Shown one piece after another: positions 25,159-37,960 of a stretch of DNA of 64,000 nucleotides (position 1 is the stretch's first letter; each line of letters starts with the position of its first letter). A program made the translations under genes and the position numbers. This DNA is from Phytoseiulus persimilis (taxonomy: Eukaryota; Arthropoda; Arachnida; Mesostigmata; Phytoseiidae). Location: positions 32,794,745 to 32,858,744 of the forward strand of contig CM075102.1 of NCBI GenBank assembly GCA_037576195.1, in the 5' to 3' direction. The notes under the pieces are model-generated. The model searched no databases, was not told the origin of the DNA, and saw nothing but the letters and a program-made list of their open reading frames with translations.

Positions 25159-28019
25159 TACCAAAGCCTCTCCTCTAACTAGGAGCACCAACAACAACGA
25201 CGAGGACAAGCCGAGACCATGTGTTCTCTTTAAAGCCAGCACTGCCACCAGGACCGCTGCCGACGCTGCGGCCGATACGGCCGCTGCTACTGTTGAAGCC
25301 CACCCTCAAGCTCGGTGCCCACCCCTGGCTAAAAATGTCCTCCCTGAGCCCCCCCGAAGACCCCCCTGCCCCTTGAAGTCCCTCTCAACGGCGTCCCCTC
25401 ATTTTTAATGAGAGGAAAGGGGTTCTGACGGAGAGGAAAAATCGTCACGAACAAAAACACACGCAAAGGGAGAGGGTCCTCTCAACTCGGTCCCTACGAT
25501 TTCCCTTGGCTGTTCTCGCCGTCTACCATGATGATCCATGCAGCGTTCCTGACTTCGACCGTCGTCACGCCAAGAGTGCGATTCAAAGCTTCTGGTTCGT
25601 TCATGACGGATCTATGCACTCTTCGAATTCAAGATCTACGACGACCAATGGAAGTTGGAACAGTCCGCCGCCCGAACGACGTCTGCTTCTGGACGAGTTC
25701 CCACCGATTGAAGCACAAACTCCCACTGAAGCTTCTACGAGAGAGTACAGGAATCTGTGAAAGCGGAGCGCGTCCTCCTATCGAAATATGTGCATTTTGA
25801 GCCAATGCCCAGCCAAATGGAACACTGTCGCTATTCTGGTCACGTCGGCTGTACTAACGAATTTGAATTAATCATATCGAGCATATCGTACAACTGTCCA
25901 CAATCATAACGTCATTGACGGTCCAGCTGAAACGCCGGGACAGCGATGTCAATGATAATTATCTTTCTGGTAGACGGTGATCAGGTGGTTCCCGCGCCAG
26001 CCTCACTCTGATTAGAAGCCGAAAGTGGCGGATTGGAACAATGTTGCATTTCAGGATTACGTGATCCCATGATTATCGCACGATTATTGCTGTCGGAACG
26101 AAAATAAAAAACAGAATTCGCACCGCCTCGCTCAGAACGGTTTAATCAGACGCATCCCAATTACAGAAATGACCATCTGGCACCGGATGGTTCGGCACCG
26201 GTGCGATCCTTTGCGACCGTTCTGTCCGCGTCCTGCGCCACCAGCACGAGCGGGTATTGTTCAGCGGCATATCGCGGGTAGATGATGGTCGGTTCCAGCT
26301 AATTAAATCCTCGCTCAGAGGATATCACACTCGTGCTTCGTTCAACAGACAGATTGAGAGTCTAGAATTGGACAAACGCTGAAGCAAATGAGCGACCGGT
26401 CTTACGGCAGCCAGTAGGGGACATTCAGGGGGGCTCCAGGTCCCCGCGGAGGCGGAGTCAGGAGAATCGAGGGCCTGTGCATACCAGTGTCCTTATTGGC
26501 CGCTCTCTGCGTGCCTCCGCTGTGAACAGCGAGACAGCAGCCGACGAAGCCTCCATTCACCCATCCATCCATCCGTCAGTCGAGCCAGCCATGCATACAA
26601 ACTCCACCGGCAGCGGAGGCGCGCAGCCGAGTCGGGCGCGCGGGGAGGCATTGCATACACACTGATATGGTACGTATGGAACGTTCGGAACGCCCCTTGG
26701 GGATGTCTCGTGATGTCCGGAGCTGCTGGCTGGCCGGGCGGGCAGCCACAAAGCGGACTGACATCAGGTCGCTGCGTACGAAACAGATAACGGTGAATTC
26801 AAACTGTGTGCACGTCAACGCACCCATGAATATCTAACTCAGTGGGTCACCGTCATCGAAGTTGCAGTTCGAAAGAAACTCTTGACGAGCGCGTGATGGA
26901 GACCAGAGCTTCCGTCGATGTTGGAGCGTACGAGCTACACGTACGCCATACTCCCACGTGGAGTAAACAGATGAAGAGACCGGCTGATATCAGTGTTTCC
27001 ATCACGACGCGGTGCGTCGATAAAATTTTCTCCGGCTTCGGGGCTTGCTGTCGAGCGGTTCACCGCATTTGCATCGGCGGAACAAAGTCGTACGAGCAGA
27101 GTGCACGAGAAACTCCACCACTCAATCGATGGAATCGGAACAGTGTTGGCGACCTCTCAAGACTCGCAAAAAATGGCCATTGCTCAGCGTAATGAACCCG
27201 ATAAAAGGAAGGAGTAGTTCCGTGTCGTTGTTTGGACGTGTGGGAGCAGAAGAGTCTGAGCAGAGAGGGCTCATCACTGATGGTAAATCGAATTCTACAG
27301 CATATGCTGGGGAAAGCGAGTATATGTGAATGAGCACGAGCACAATCGGAACATTGGGCAGCTGATTAGAACAGAACAGCAATGGCATCGAACTCCTTGG
27401 GGGGCGCTGACCGTGGCGCGACCAGATAAGCAGCAGACCCTACCAGTCGTAACGTGCTTAGATAAAGTCGTGCCTTCCGGATCCATCATGGCTCATGCAT
27501 AAACCGCAAGGAGCGTGCGTCAAGTTTACTCTGCCGAGTGTCCGTGAGGAGGGAGGAGAACAGTGAGGAGTTCTCAGACGCAAAAGTCTCTAAGCCTCTC
27601 GAGTACCCCTCATCGAGGTATTCATCGCTCCTCTGTGATAATCCATGGACGCAAGTTCCTTTTCGACTTCTTCGAGAGCGCAGCAAAGTTGTCACTCTTT
27701 CGATCGAGAGGATGTCAAGGGATGGAAATTCACGGAGGCTGCAGCGAATTCTAGCGGCTGTGATTTATTTGGAGTGTATGTGGCAGCCCGGATCGACTCG
27801 GAAACTTGTTTTGCATTTTCAGCAACCGGCAACATTACGCCAAGTATGAAGAAGAGAAGCGCACACAAAGTAGAGGATGGAACGGGCGCCAAACGGAATG
27901 GCGGAGATTAATTTGCGTGGTGAGCAGCGTTCCAAGAAGGGAAAGATTTCCAACCGATGTTCTCAGTTTGAAGTCTCGAACTCGACTGAGGTCGAAGCCG
28001 CTTTTGGACAATCGCGGCT

Positions 28020-31000
28020 GTGGCGCCATCTGACGGTGCCGAATTTCCTCAACGAACCTCATGGCAGCGCCTTGAGATGACAGACGGATCTATCTACGAA
28101 CAGATCAGTGAGACTTCAGATCGCAAAAGCGGAGCGACCCAGAGACAGCAGCAAGAGAGCATATGCAGCTCTCTCAGGACAGCATCATCATCGCTTGGCA
28201 GCCAGGCTGTGGAGACATACACGGCGAAGGGAAGGGAGAGGACGGAAAGACGTGACATCCTGGCGCACACATCTTTCTTATCGGGCTCCGAGAGAACGTC
28301 AATTCAGGAATCGGAGGAGGCGAAAGGGATTGCGAATATGCGCTCCAAGACCTCTGCTCTGACGGAGCGAATCTCACAAGGAGAGACGCGCCTCCGGGAA
28401 GTCCGCGTAGTTTCTCAGCTGAACTGCCCGCGCCATCGCGGAGAGTTGTTTTCCGGCCGGAATAATTTCGGGACAGCGCTGTTTGCATTCACCGTCGCAG
28501 ACGGAGAGGGCGGGAACAGGCAGCAAGTGAAAGTCCTTCTCGTACGCCGTTCGATGGATGAAGCGGGTGAGTGGCCTTGGCGGCGCTGCGGTACCGCTAT
28601 CCCAAGTGCTCCTGCTGACCGTTGGCTCTGCATATTCACTCTTTCGTTCGACGGCTCCACTCGCATGGGCGTCATCTCCAGGAGACATGATAACGGGACC
28701 ATTATGCAGAATATAGAGATTATGCGGAAGCATGGAGCTTTTCAACGCAGTGCGGAAGGGTGAAGCCACGCGCGAGGCTCATTCGAATTTCGCGCCGCTC
28801 CACATCGGGGGCGCCCTTCGGTCAGTTCTATGGTCGAGACGAGTTGGAAGCCGAGAAGAACCTGATAGTTTCCCTGAGGCCATCTCTCCGACCAGTCTCG
28901 CTTTGCCTCGAGACACCTTCAACGCTGATTCCATGACCGAGTGAATGGATGGACGCTGGCGCCTTTCCGAATGGCCATCTAGTCGCGCGCCTCCATCAGT
29001 TGAGACTTAAGGCGCTCTCTGAAACAATCTTTGTTTTCCTTCCCTCCGTATTCGCTGCCGAGACTGAGGTAACTAAGGCTGATTTAGAGCTGAGACCGCG
29101 AACCGGCGTCCGCTCCCAACAATCTCCCCCTCCCGCTATTTTCCCAACTATTACTACTTCGAGGACGGCGGCGGGCGGCGGCGACAACGACGACGATCTA
29201 ACCCAGTAATCCCAGCAGCAGCACCAGCACCGCCACCATTGTTTGAAATGCTCAACCATACCTAACGCATATAAATGACCGCATTACCCGCGCTGGACCA
29301 TCCAGCCAGCCAGTCAGTGGCTGCTATGGCACGAAGAAAAAAACAGTGAGTCGTCGCTGCTTCTGCTGCGGACACCAATAAAAATCATATAACTTTCACT
29401 AGTCAGAGCAGCGAAGGGCACCAAACCCGACCGACCGACCGACTGGCTAGCCAGTCGCTCGGGTGGCTGGCCGGTAGGCTAAGGCTTAGTCATGCCTATG
29501 GGACCGCTGCCGTGGCGGGATTAGGCGAACCAACCACCTAGTCGAATGCTGCCGCTGCATCGACGGGACGACAGGCATTAGACAATTCTTCCCGACTGTC
29601 CCCCGCCTCCGGACCGCTATACCGATGGGTGGGGTCAGCATATTTGCATGTTGAAAGGGAAACTCGGAGCCGGCTAAAAAGAAATAGGAGAAAAAATCCA
29701 TCCGCTCGCTTTCTCTCGATCGCGCTCTCTTCCTTTCTCTCTCTTTCAGGTAGAACTTCTTGTCCTCAAGCGGATAGGTCGGCACCCGTGGAAAATGAGA
29801 GTAAAAACTCTGCTAAAAAATCTCGCTGTCCGCGTCTACTATTCCTACTACCAGCACAACGCTACAAAGAAAGCTGTCTGACAGATTCGCACTTCAATTT
29901 TTAGGCGTTGGTCCAACAAACCCCACCAGCTTGCATAGGGGACAACGCTTGCAGCTCTTCCTGAGAACGATGGAGCTGAATCGCGATGGAAACCGGTGTC
30001 AGAGAAACCGGCTAGAAAACCTGGAGAGGAGCGGGATTCAAAGTTTCTCATAAAACGGCTGATAGAAAACTCATCATCTCTCGAGTGCTCATGCCCAGTT
30101 ATATACCCTGAAGCGACATATATGATGCCTTTCGAAAAATCTCGGATCGTTCGACGATCACGCGCGAGGGAGATCCCGAGGACGGGTCCGACCTCGGGAG
30201 GGAATGAGTTGTGTGTGAGGGGATAAAAAGTCTTCAAGAAGCTGAGTCGGAACAGCAGCACCACAACTTGAGGAAGCGACTTAGTTGACGAATAGCTTGG
30301 TCGGATATCGACTTTGGGCGGCATCTCTACGTATGATAACGCCGCGATTGACCGAAGAACGAGTCGCACTGAAACCTCGGTGTCCAGGTGGTTTTTCATC
30401 TGGGCCGAGGAGGAATTCCGCTGCAGAACAAACGACTGAGGTCCTACTCTGGATTCTGAGTGAGAACCGGGCCGCTCTGTTGGACCGCTTGTGCAACAGT
30501 CAGTCATTCTGTCGCACGTCAGGTCGGTCGGTACGTTGGTCCGTCGGTCAGGCATGCGGCATCTTGTTCTCTGTGTTGACTGCTTTTTTTTTTCTGAGGG
30601 ACAGATGGCTGAATCCAGCTTGAGGAAATTCTGAGCGGCAGGATCGTTCAGGTGCGAGAAGATTATTCTTCGTATATTGGCCTCGTCGCGGACCGTCGTA
30701 CTCACACAGCAAACATCGAATATTTCTTCCAGAGTAAGATATCATCAACATCCTGAAAGCCTACTCTGATCGCGGAACCCACCTCGTGTTCGACATAGTC
30801 GAGAAATTTTGGAAGGCCTGCGCAAAACGATGCACGTCGAGGCACGTCGGCGCAACTTGGGCGTCGGTGTATCGACCGCCATGTCTCTTCAACGGTATTC
30901 GCCCTCCCCATAAATGTACGCTTAACGTGGGCAGGGCGTTCCCCCCTGACAGGAGGGAGTCATCCGCGAATGAGCAGGCAAGAAACTGTATCGATCGAAT

Positions 31001-31500
31001 TTGCGAGACACAGCATTCCTCTGTGACCATCATCGACAGTTGTGGATCGTGATTCCAGGGAGAGACTCGAGTCTGCTCCTCCTCTTGATGGGCGCTCTTA
31101 CGGTAAATATGGTCGGTCCAGGATTTTTCCATTCCATTTTACTATCGACTCTTTCAAATTGAAGACAATCGATGTTTCTTCTTCCTTCAGTTCTCGGGAA
31201 GCGTTCACGGCCGCGGAGACTTCGAGTCTCAGGGGTTTTCTTTGTATCAGAGTTGAGTGGGTCATTGTCGCTGAACGGAAGTTCTCGCTGGCCAACAAAA
31301 GGAAGAAGTCCACTTTTTCTCCTCTAGCCTGTCTGATTTTCACCGCTCCCTTTCTTTGGCTCTGCAACTCTCTGTGTCTCTCTCCCCCAGCCACCACACT
31401 GGACCACCTCGCTGACCTTGAGCTCGCGCTCGGTAGGAGTTGGTTCTTCATTGTCAGGATCGGATGTCGAAGCTAATCAAAATATATGATTCACAAGTTA
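28020..31500. other. Stop-poor stretch without recognisable gene
   Basis: Contains open frames of 247 codons (28020-28763, plus) and 285 codons (29848-30705, minus), plus minus-strand frames at 28374-28769 and 28415-28702 opposite the first. Neither long product shows a domain, signal peptide or repeat I recognise, and simultaneous openness of several frames points to composition. Period-4 CAGC/CAGT lies at 29302-29318 and GACC at 29428-29444, and there is a strong pyrimidine tract ending in ttcag at 29712-29749. Confidence 0.45.
29428..29457. repeat. GACC array running into an 18 bp perfect palindrome
   Basis: cgaccgaccgaccgac leads into a perfect palindrome at 29440-29457 whose half is cgactggct. 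More period-4 sequence (gggtggctggccggt) follows. Confidence 0.85.
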
Positions 31501-34500
31501 CACGCTTGCATCTGATGTAACGAAATTAGGAGCGAGTTGGCTGGGATCAGAAACTCAGTCGATCCTGTCGCTGGTCATGCTTTGTGTCCGTTTCTGAAAG
31601 TGTCGCGTGGTGTCCGACTAAAGATTATTCCGAGAACACCCAGGCAAACGAGAGTAACGCAGCAATCGCCACAAACTTCCCACAGTGGTCAAACGTTACT
31701 GGCTTCACGAGACGGCCAGCCACCAGAGCTCGATCAGAATCTCTGACTGCGTTTTGCGGATAGAATTTCTCGCGAGACATGACCCGGACATCGCTCTGAA
31801 CTTCACGAGATTTTTTGTTGGAGTCGAAACCACTGATTGGAGAGGGGAAACGATCGCAACACTTTCTTCAGAAGCAGCGTCTCCAGGCTCTCACGGTAGA
31901 AAAATAAGTTTAAGAACTCGAGAGCTGGGAGCTCGTGTTCCTCCGATCGTCATCATCTTCTTTCTGCTTGTCGTTGTGACGCATGCACTCCAAGAGCAGC
32001 ACGAATAAGCAACGCAGTCATTTAGGGAGCGATGACATTCAACGCTGCTCGCCGGCTTGCTCACCCGTTCGGTGAGTTTTTTATTTGCTCTCATTCAATC
32101 CTTCCTACTACGCCTACTGCAGACCCATATCGGGGTCAGATGGCGGAGCAAAAGACTACATTTGCCATTTTTGTGTGTGCGGGGTTGTCCTGCAGCACCG
32201 GGGAACGGATGAATAGAGGACTTGGTGGTTGAACCAGTAATGGGACAAAAGTACTTCATGGCAACGAGAGCCAAGTGCTGATCAAATTATTGCGCTCTAT
32301 TTATCCTCCAAGGATTGACTCCCTGAGCAGCCGGACTCGAGGATCACAACGGAGAGCGTCGAGAATCTTGAAAAACGCAACGAGTTCACCTTGTATCCGT
32401 TCGCATGAGATTCCGTCAAGAGGTGTGCGATAACCAGGACGGGACCGAGGTCAGTTTTGCATTTCGACCGAGCCGTGGTCGAATTTCCTTCCGTATTTTT
32501 TGCCGCTTCGCTCTTCACTTCGCTGCGGGAGGCTATGTGAGCTATCTGGTTGGTTTGTTGGTTCGTTATAAATGAACGCAGCTCGCGTTGAAAGTAAAGC
32601 CTTATTCTGGCTGGGGTCACGTCTCGTGGATGAACAAATACCGAAATACGGCTGGTAATTGACCCTCCGCCACGGTGCGGCCGCCGCTGTCGACGACGGA
32701 TGAATGAACATAGCGTTTCTCTGAGCGCGTTTAGCTGCTCTCCGACGTCGAGGTATGGACCAGGTCGGGACACCGTGTCGACGACGTACGGGCGTTCTGA
32801 CATATCGATCATTTGCATTGTTTTTTGGCAGGGGGAGCATTGCCCATCCCTCGTTTTCCTCAAAGTTTGTCCTGGTTCTGTGTAAATTCTGGCTTCTGTA
32901 TATCGGCAGTGACTCCGGCCGGATACGCTCCATGCAGCTCGAGAAAGCGCGAAAGCCATCAAATGTCTTGTGACGGCTCGAACAATCGTTCGTCACTTCG
33001 GGTTCGCTCGATCAAAAGCCAGCCTCCGCGAGAAACGACCCCAGATCAGTCGACGGAGCGAGCCTCGGTACAATTAGTCTCGTTTCCGCAAGACGAGAGC
33101 GTTTCCACACTTGAACTTTTGGTTGAATCAGCGCGACCCTCCACTTGCTGCCGCGGAAGCGTTTCCCGTTGAGAATTCGCCCGATGAGATTTATCAAAAG
33201 CCGGATAGCTAATCGCCGCCGTCATGCTTTGATTTGACCAGAGCGGATTCTCTCTGACGAGTCTTTCCTCGATAACCACTCACGAACGCTTGCGATGCGA
33301 GCTCAGCGAATTGGTTTGAAAGAATATCCCATCCTTCTGTTTCCTCCATCGCCGAATCCCGAATCTCGTTCTCACAGCCATGGAAAAGCAGTTGTTCCTT
33401 CTGTCGTTTATTTCCTCGTCGACTGGGTTTGAACGCGCATCAGTCACGGCTATTATAGGCCAATCCGAGAGCCCTGAAGGTCTGTCGTCAGGTTATTCGT
33501 CTCTGCCCTTCCAGAAAACGAGAAGAATGACAGAGTCGCAGCCATTCAGGCGCTGAGTAGACTTTTCTCATTCCGTTCCGGTTTCTGTTTTGGATTCGCC
33601 ATCTGGTCGGCCGCCGCGCTCACCCGCCCATCGGACTAATGCAACAGTCCTCGAGTCATGATGAGGTTTTGAACGTGAGTTTCCTTTCGAGTCCACCGCA
33701 GAAGCGCTCTCACCCAGTCACTTCAGGGGACAACGAGGCCGATTGGGACGACTCGCGCGGATGGTATGGCGAACGATTAAACAACTTCGATGTCAATCTT
33801 ATCGTCAATGAATCGATTCGGCCGACCCTCGGGGATAATGAAGATCAAATCTCGACTTCATTGCATGCTGATTAAGGAGTGATTATTGATTCTCTTGAAT
33901 AATAGTTCGCAACCAATATTACGATCGAATCGATAATCTCTTTCCAGCCGAATGAAGATTCGCCGCAGGCGGAGAGTCTGAGCGCGAGCCGAAACTCCGG
34001 CTCGAGCATGTTCGGAACATACCTGGTCGGTGACGTCAGGGTGACTAGGGACTCTCTTCGATTGGCGGAGCATCTCATGACCTCTGTATACGGTATTCGA
34101 GGAGCGGTAAGCTCCAACGTGGCCGAACGAACGTTGCGGGCTTGAACACATGTTGAAGTGAGCGTCGGGAGGCGCCAAAGCAACAATATTGTTGACAGAA
34201 GCGACTTTAATCTGTCGTCGTCGTCTTTGCCGTTGCGGAACAGTGTAATGAAAAGGGGCTTCGCCGGAGAATTACCATTCATATAGAGCTGGTCGGGACC
34301 GGACGGGGCTACATAAATCACATATGGATATGTCTCATACATTTCCCGACGCGGTCAGAGCTGTGGTTTTTGTATAATTTGCTTCCGATATTACTAAAGC
34401 AGCAACAGGCCGCCAAACAGAGACGTCTTATGCGACATCAAATCATAGTCTCACACATCACAAACAAGCAACCCACTTTTTTTTCGCAGCCCCTGCTGCA

Positions 34501-35154
34501 TTCGTCCTCCACGCTCCCCACCTCGGAATCGATAGATAACCGGGCTGTGGAAAAATGTTACCTATTCCGATCTGGGGGAATATCTAAAGCATTTGGTGCT
34601 CGACTCTGTTGCCGAATGTTGATAATCCGACCAAAGCTCACCTTCAGAAGCGTGGATGTCGATGATGCGGAGATGCGATTGTTAGTGATGGTCTTCGTCG
34701 TTGTTGTTGTAGTGTTCTTTCTCTTCTTTCTTCGAATCTTGAAAATCAACCTGTTCAGAGAGTAGCGGTTCTTTTTCCTCAATGATTTATGTTTCGCTCG
34801 GTGGGGTTGCGCCTGGGTAAGATGCAGGGCAAATCGTTTGAGTATAGTTGAGATGTAGTTCTTTCTCCTGAGTTCTTGGTTGAAATCCCACACCGTCATC
34901 AAAGTTCAGCGGGCGGCTGGGCCCCAAACAAAAGTCTCATCTGGAACGAGGGAGAATAGAAGTCAGTGAGCGGCACAATGTTTCGCAGATACTTCTCGAA
35001 TCCAAACCTCCGAAAATGGAGGCCGGCAACGGAATCAGTAGATATTACGTATGATGCTATGGTATGATCTGGGAGGCTGAATTTGGGATGATGAGCTCGA
35101 ATTTTGTGAGAACCAGGATGAGATCCAATGATCCGCCCGATTCTCGCGAGCACA
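31501..35154. other. No recognisable gene; several mid-sized open frames
   Basis: Open frames at 32297-32962 (minus, 221 codons), 33639-33875 (plus, 78 codons, Asp/Asn/Glu-rich) and 33872-34342 (minus, 156 codons) have no family resemblance that I see. Region 34360-34760 is AT-richer with a GTT trinucleotide patch near 34697-34712. Confidence 0.4.
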
Positions 35155-35176
35155 AAACCCAGGAATTCCTGGGTTT
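35155..35176. repeat. Perfect 22 bp palindrome
   Basis: The half-site aaacccaggaa is followed immediately by its reverse complement, centred on an EcoRI-type gaattc at 35163-35168, with no spacer. It is the longest spacer-free palindrome I found. It could bind a symmetric dimeric factor or be chance. Confidence 0.93.
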
Positions 35177-37960
35177 AAATGGGTCCTAGATAGCAGCCGG
35201 AGTGACTCCGTAGCAGCGGGTATTCACCAAGAATTACGGTAATCTGATGTCCGGATGGATTCATTAGCTCGAATCTACACAAACACACACGAGGTTCCGC
35301 GCAGTCGACATCATCTAGGTCCTCGGACTTCATTAGGCGATCCGACGAGGTTATTCTCTCTCTCCATTGTTAAAGGAGGTTAGGTTCGTACTGATAACGA
35401 CGTGGGCGCCAGCAGCAGGAACATCCACAGTAGCAGCTTCAGTCTCGAACCCCAAGATAAGATACAAGCACAACACTAGGACGTCGTCGACGTGGACGTA
35501 AACGACGCCGATGTCGACGACGACGACGGCGAAGTCCACAACGACTTCCCACATCTGCATTCAGGTCGTAAAACTCGACCATCTTTACGTCAAAGCGTAC
35601 GTTAGCTGCAGATCACTGGGGCGGCTGCCCAATTCCGGCTGCTGGCCCGGGTATTCCCTTTCAGGTTTCACTATCGCCCCGCTGCTGTCGATCCGAACCT
35701 TGGAATAGACGCTGAGCCTTTGGCCGAGGTTATTGTCGTTGTCGAGTTCGTGACACGCTTGGCCGAGCGCGGTGGATAATTTGAAAACGGCAATATGGTT
35801 CCCCCTGAGGGGTGTTATACATGACGTGATTCCATAAAATTGACGATTTGAATACTCAGCCCCGGTTCCGTGTCGGACAGAGCTGCCGAAACGAGCGGTT
35901 TGAACCTTAGCGGAGTTCTTTCATTAATATTGAATCAGGCGATGGTCGACAAGGACCGCTCGCTCTTCTGTGTAGCGTCGAACTGCCAATTTCTTCCCTT
36001 AAAAAATATTCACTCGACTTCCCGAGGACCAGCGGGAGGCTTGGGCATCGATTGGCTGTAAAGGCTGGAATTCTAATTTCCGGAGCATTCTACTTCATCG
36101 TGACCACAAAATACCGCTTCGAAACGATGGTGTCACCCCTCGAGATCGAAATTGGCGGATGATTAGCGAAGTAAACAGTCAGATTGATCATTTTGAATGA
36201 TCAATATCTTGTGCTGACGATAACAAGTTCTCCCCATGCGGTGGTTCGCAAAACTGCGTGATCGATTGCGGAGAACCACACCGTACAACTTCTTCAAATC
36301 ACATTCGCCCAGAGTAGACCTCGTGAATCGAGGAGCAGGGAAGAACCGTGCAGCGATTTGAGGACGAGGATCGTTTTGATCCGGATCCTGAACTCAGTGG
36401 GAAGCTGGGCTTGTACGAGTCTACCCTCAACGACGAGAGGGATGGCGGGAGCTCACTGTTGATCCAGTGGACATTCCAGGAGAAAGCTTATCATTGTGGA
36501 GTCATCATAGCTTTGATAAATTGATGTTAACGCAAACTCCACGTCGCGGCACGCATAGGCTCGAGATTGTATCTCAGCGTGCGGGACAAATGGCGGTGAG
36601 CCTTTTAACAAAAGACCCAGCAACACGGTCGTCCAGGTAGCGGTGCCCGTGAACCTCAACCGGATCGTAAAAGTTATTATTGAACACAGTGTTTTGAGAC
36701 GTCTCATCCGTTGCCATTCTGGCTGCTCCACTGGCAGAACAGTCTCAGTCACTATCTCTCTGGGGGACAACTCCGACAGCGATCACTTCTCCGCCTCCTT
36801 CTCTTCTCCCCCCGTTTTTACGTTTTGCCTCAGGCTACTTGGTTCGCAATCAAATCTTCACAGGATCTTAAACTACGCATTCAAGTACGAGGCTCATTAC
36901 AATGGCAGATGCGGGATCGCGATAGCATCTCATAGGCTGTTACGAAGCTGCATCTGTTCTTTTCACTATCCAAGGAGGTCGTAGTGGAAGCGTAGCGATC
37001 CATATCTTTCAATTGGGCCCGGCTCGGACTCACAAACACAGAAACTGAAACCCGTCCGAACAGGAACTGAAACCCGCAGTTGAAGAAGCAAAGCGACGCA
37101 CCACGGCCGGTGGTCTCTCAGACTCCCCCTCCTACCCAGCAGGGGGAGAGAGAGTGTGCGGAATTTTTGGACCCGTTCCCGTTCATTCAGAGCCGCCTTA
37201 TTGCACCATTTGAGAATCTGAAACCGGACGAGCAACCTGATACCTGGAGGCGCCGACTCGAAGTTCAATCGAAAGTCAATTTTCGAAGTGTGGCCCTGAA
37301 ATCAACAGAGTCATTCAGGGGCGATCTCTGAACAATCGACGGGGCCCGCATCGCATCGCGCGCCGATCCTCGCATGTCGTTCTAATTACTCATTCACAGT
37401 CACGAGAAGGACAGTAGCGAGCGAGAAGTTTCATAATGATCGATCGACTGTCTTCTCGGCGAATAAGTTCACCACTGACTGGAATCTGAGAGAATTGACA
37501 ATAGGTTCTCCCTTTCCTCAGCCCGTAGATTCCAAGAACCCTGGCGAAACTGTGAGCCATCAAGCGGCGATGCATGCAAGCTCCTCCGGGTGTCTTCTCG
37601 CAGGGACCACTCGGACGATTAGCTAGGTGGAGGGCTAGCGGTCGGAAATCCGCGTCTCGTCTCGTATTGTGCTTCAGAAGATCGATCGAGCCGAGGTGAT
37701 GTCGACAGGGGGGGCGGCGGCGTTCGTTGAATTTCGCCGGAGTGATTCCAACCCTAGGTGGTTTTGTGCGCTCTCTAACGCGGCATGAAGCGTTGGCTTC
37801 TTCGATAGCTGGCTAACTGGCCATCCGTCAACGCTCGCCACGTTAGCTCTTCTCCCTCTCGTTGTGGCCCAAGACGGCATGCCCGTTTCCCCGAGAAGGG
37901 AAAAATCGGCCCAAGTAACGGAGAATGCAAGCAGTCACTCAGTTTGTCTGCCCCGTCGGT
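35177..37960. other. No recognisable gene; GAC tract and hairpin-forming repeats
   Basis: Holds GAC/GTC simple sequence at 35480-35530, a 10 bp stem inverted repeat at 36183-36205, and an imperfect hairpin at about 36224-36295 with bulges. Open frames are short and overlapping. Confidence 0.45.
36183..36205. repeat. Perfect inverted repeat, 10 bp stem and 3 nt loop
   Basis: attgatcatt at 36183-36192, loop ttg, then aatgatcaat at 36196-36205. It is short and AT-rich. Confidence 0.88.

Larger units (their letters stand above)
23467..28019. other. No recognisable gene; trinucleotide tracts and one acidic minus-strand frame
   Basis: Holds GTC at 24919-24933, CCG at 24946-24967, mixed CTG/CCG/ATG/CAG trinucleotides at 25085-25158, and CCAT repeats at 26561-26573. 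A minus-strand open frame at 24325-24690 (ATG at 24690) has an acidic, mixed composition but matches nothing I know. Short minus frames near 23628-23892 are Tyr/His-rich. Confidence 0.45.

Noticed and set aside
28020..28763. 247-codon open frame, plus strand
   Set aside because: Two minus-strand frames are open across its 3' half, and composition is Ser/Arg/Thr-rich with no family resemblance.
29848..30705. 285-codon open frame, minus strand, longest after none but the transposase
   Set aside because: No recognisable domain, signal peptide or repeat; Ser/Arg-rich; overlapping plus-strand frames are also open. Kept only as a stop-depletion observation.
32297..32962. 221-codon open frame, minus strand
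   Set aside because: A second minus-strand frame (32451-32996) and plus frames overlap it; no domain seen.
36224..36295. Imperfect hairpin considered as a microRNA precursor
   Set aside because: Stem has several bulges and only about nine contiguous-equivalent pairs before the first large bulge; no known arthropod microRNA seed family matched.
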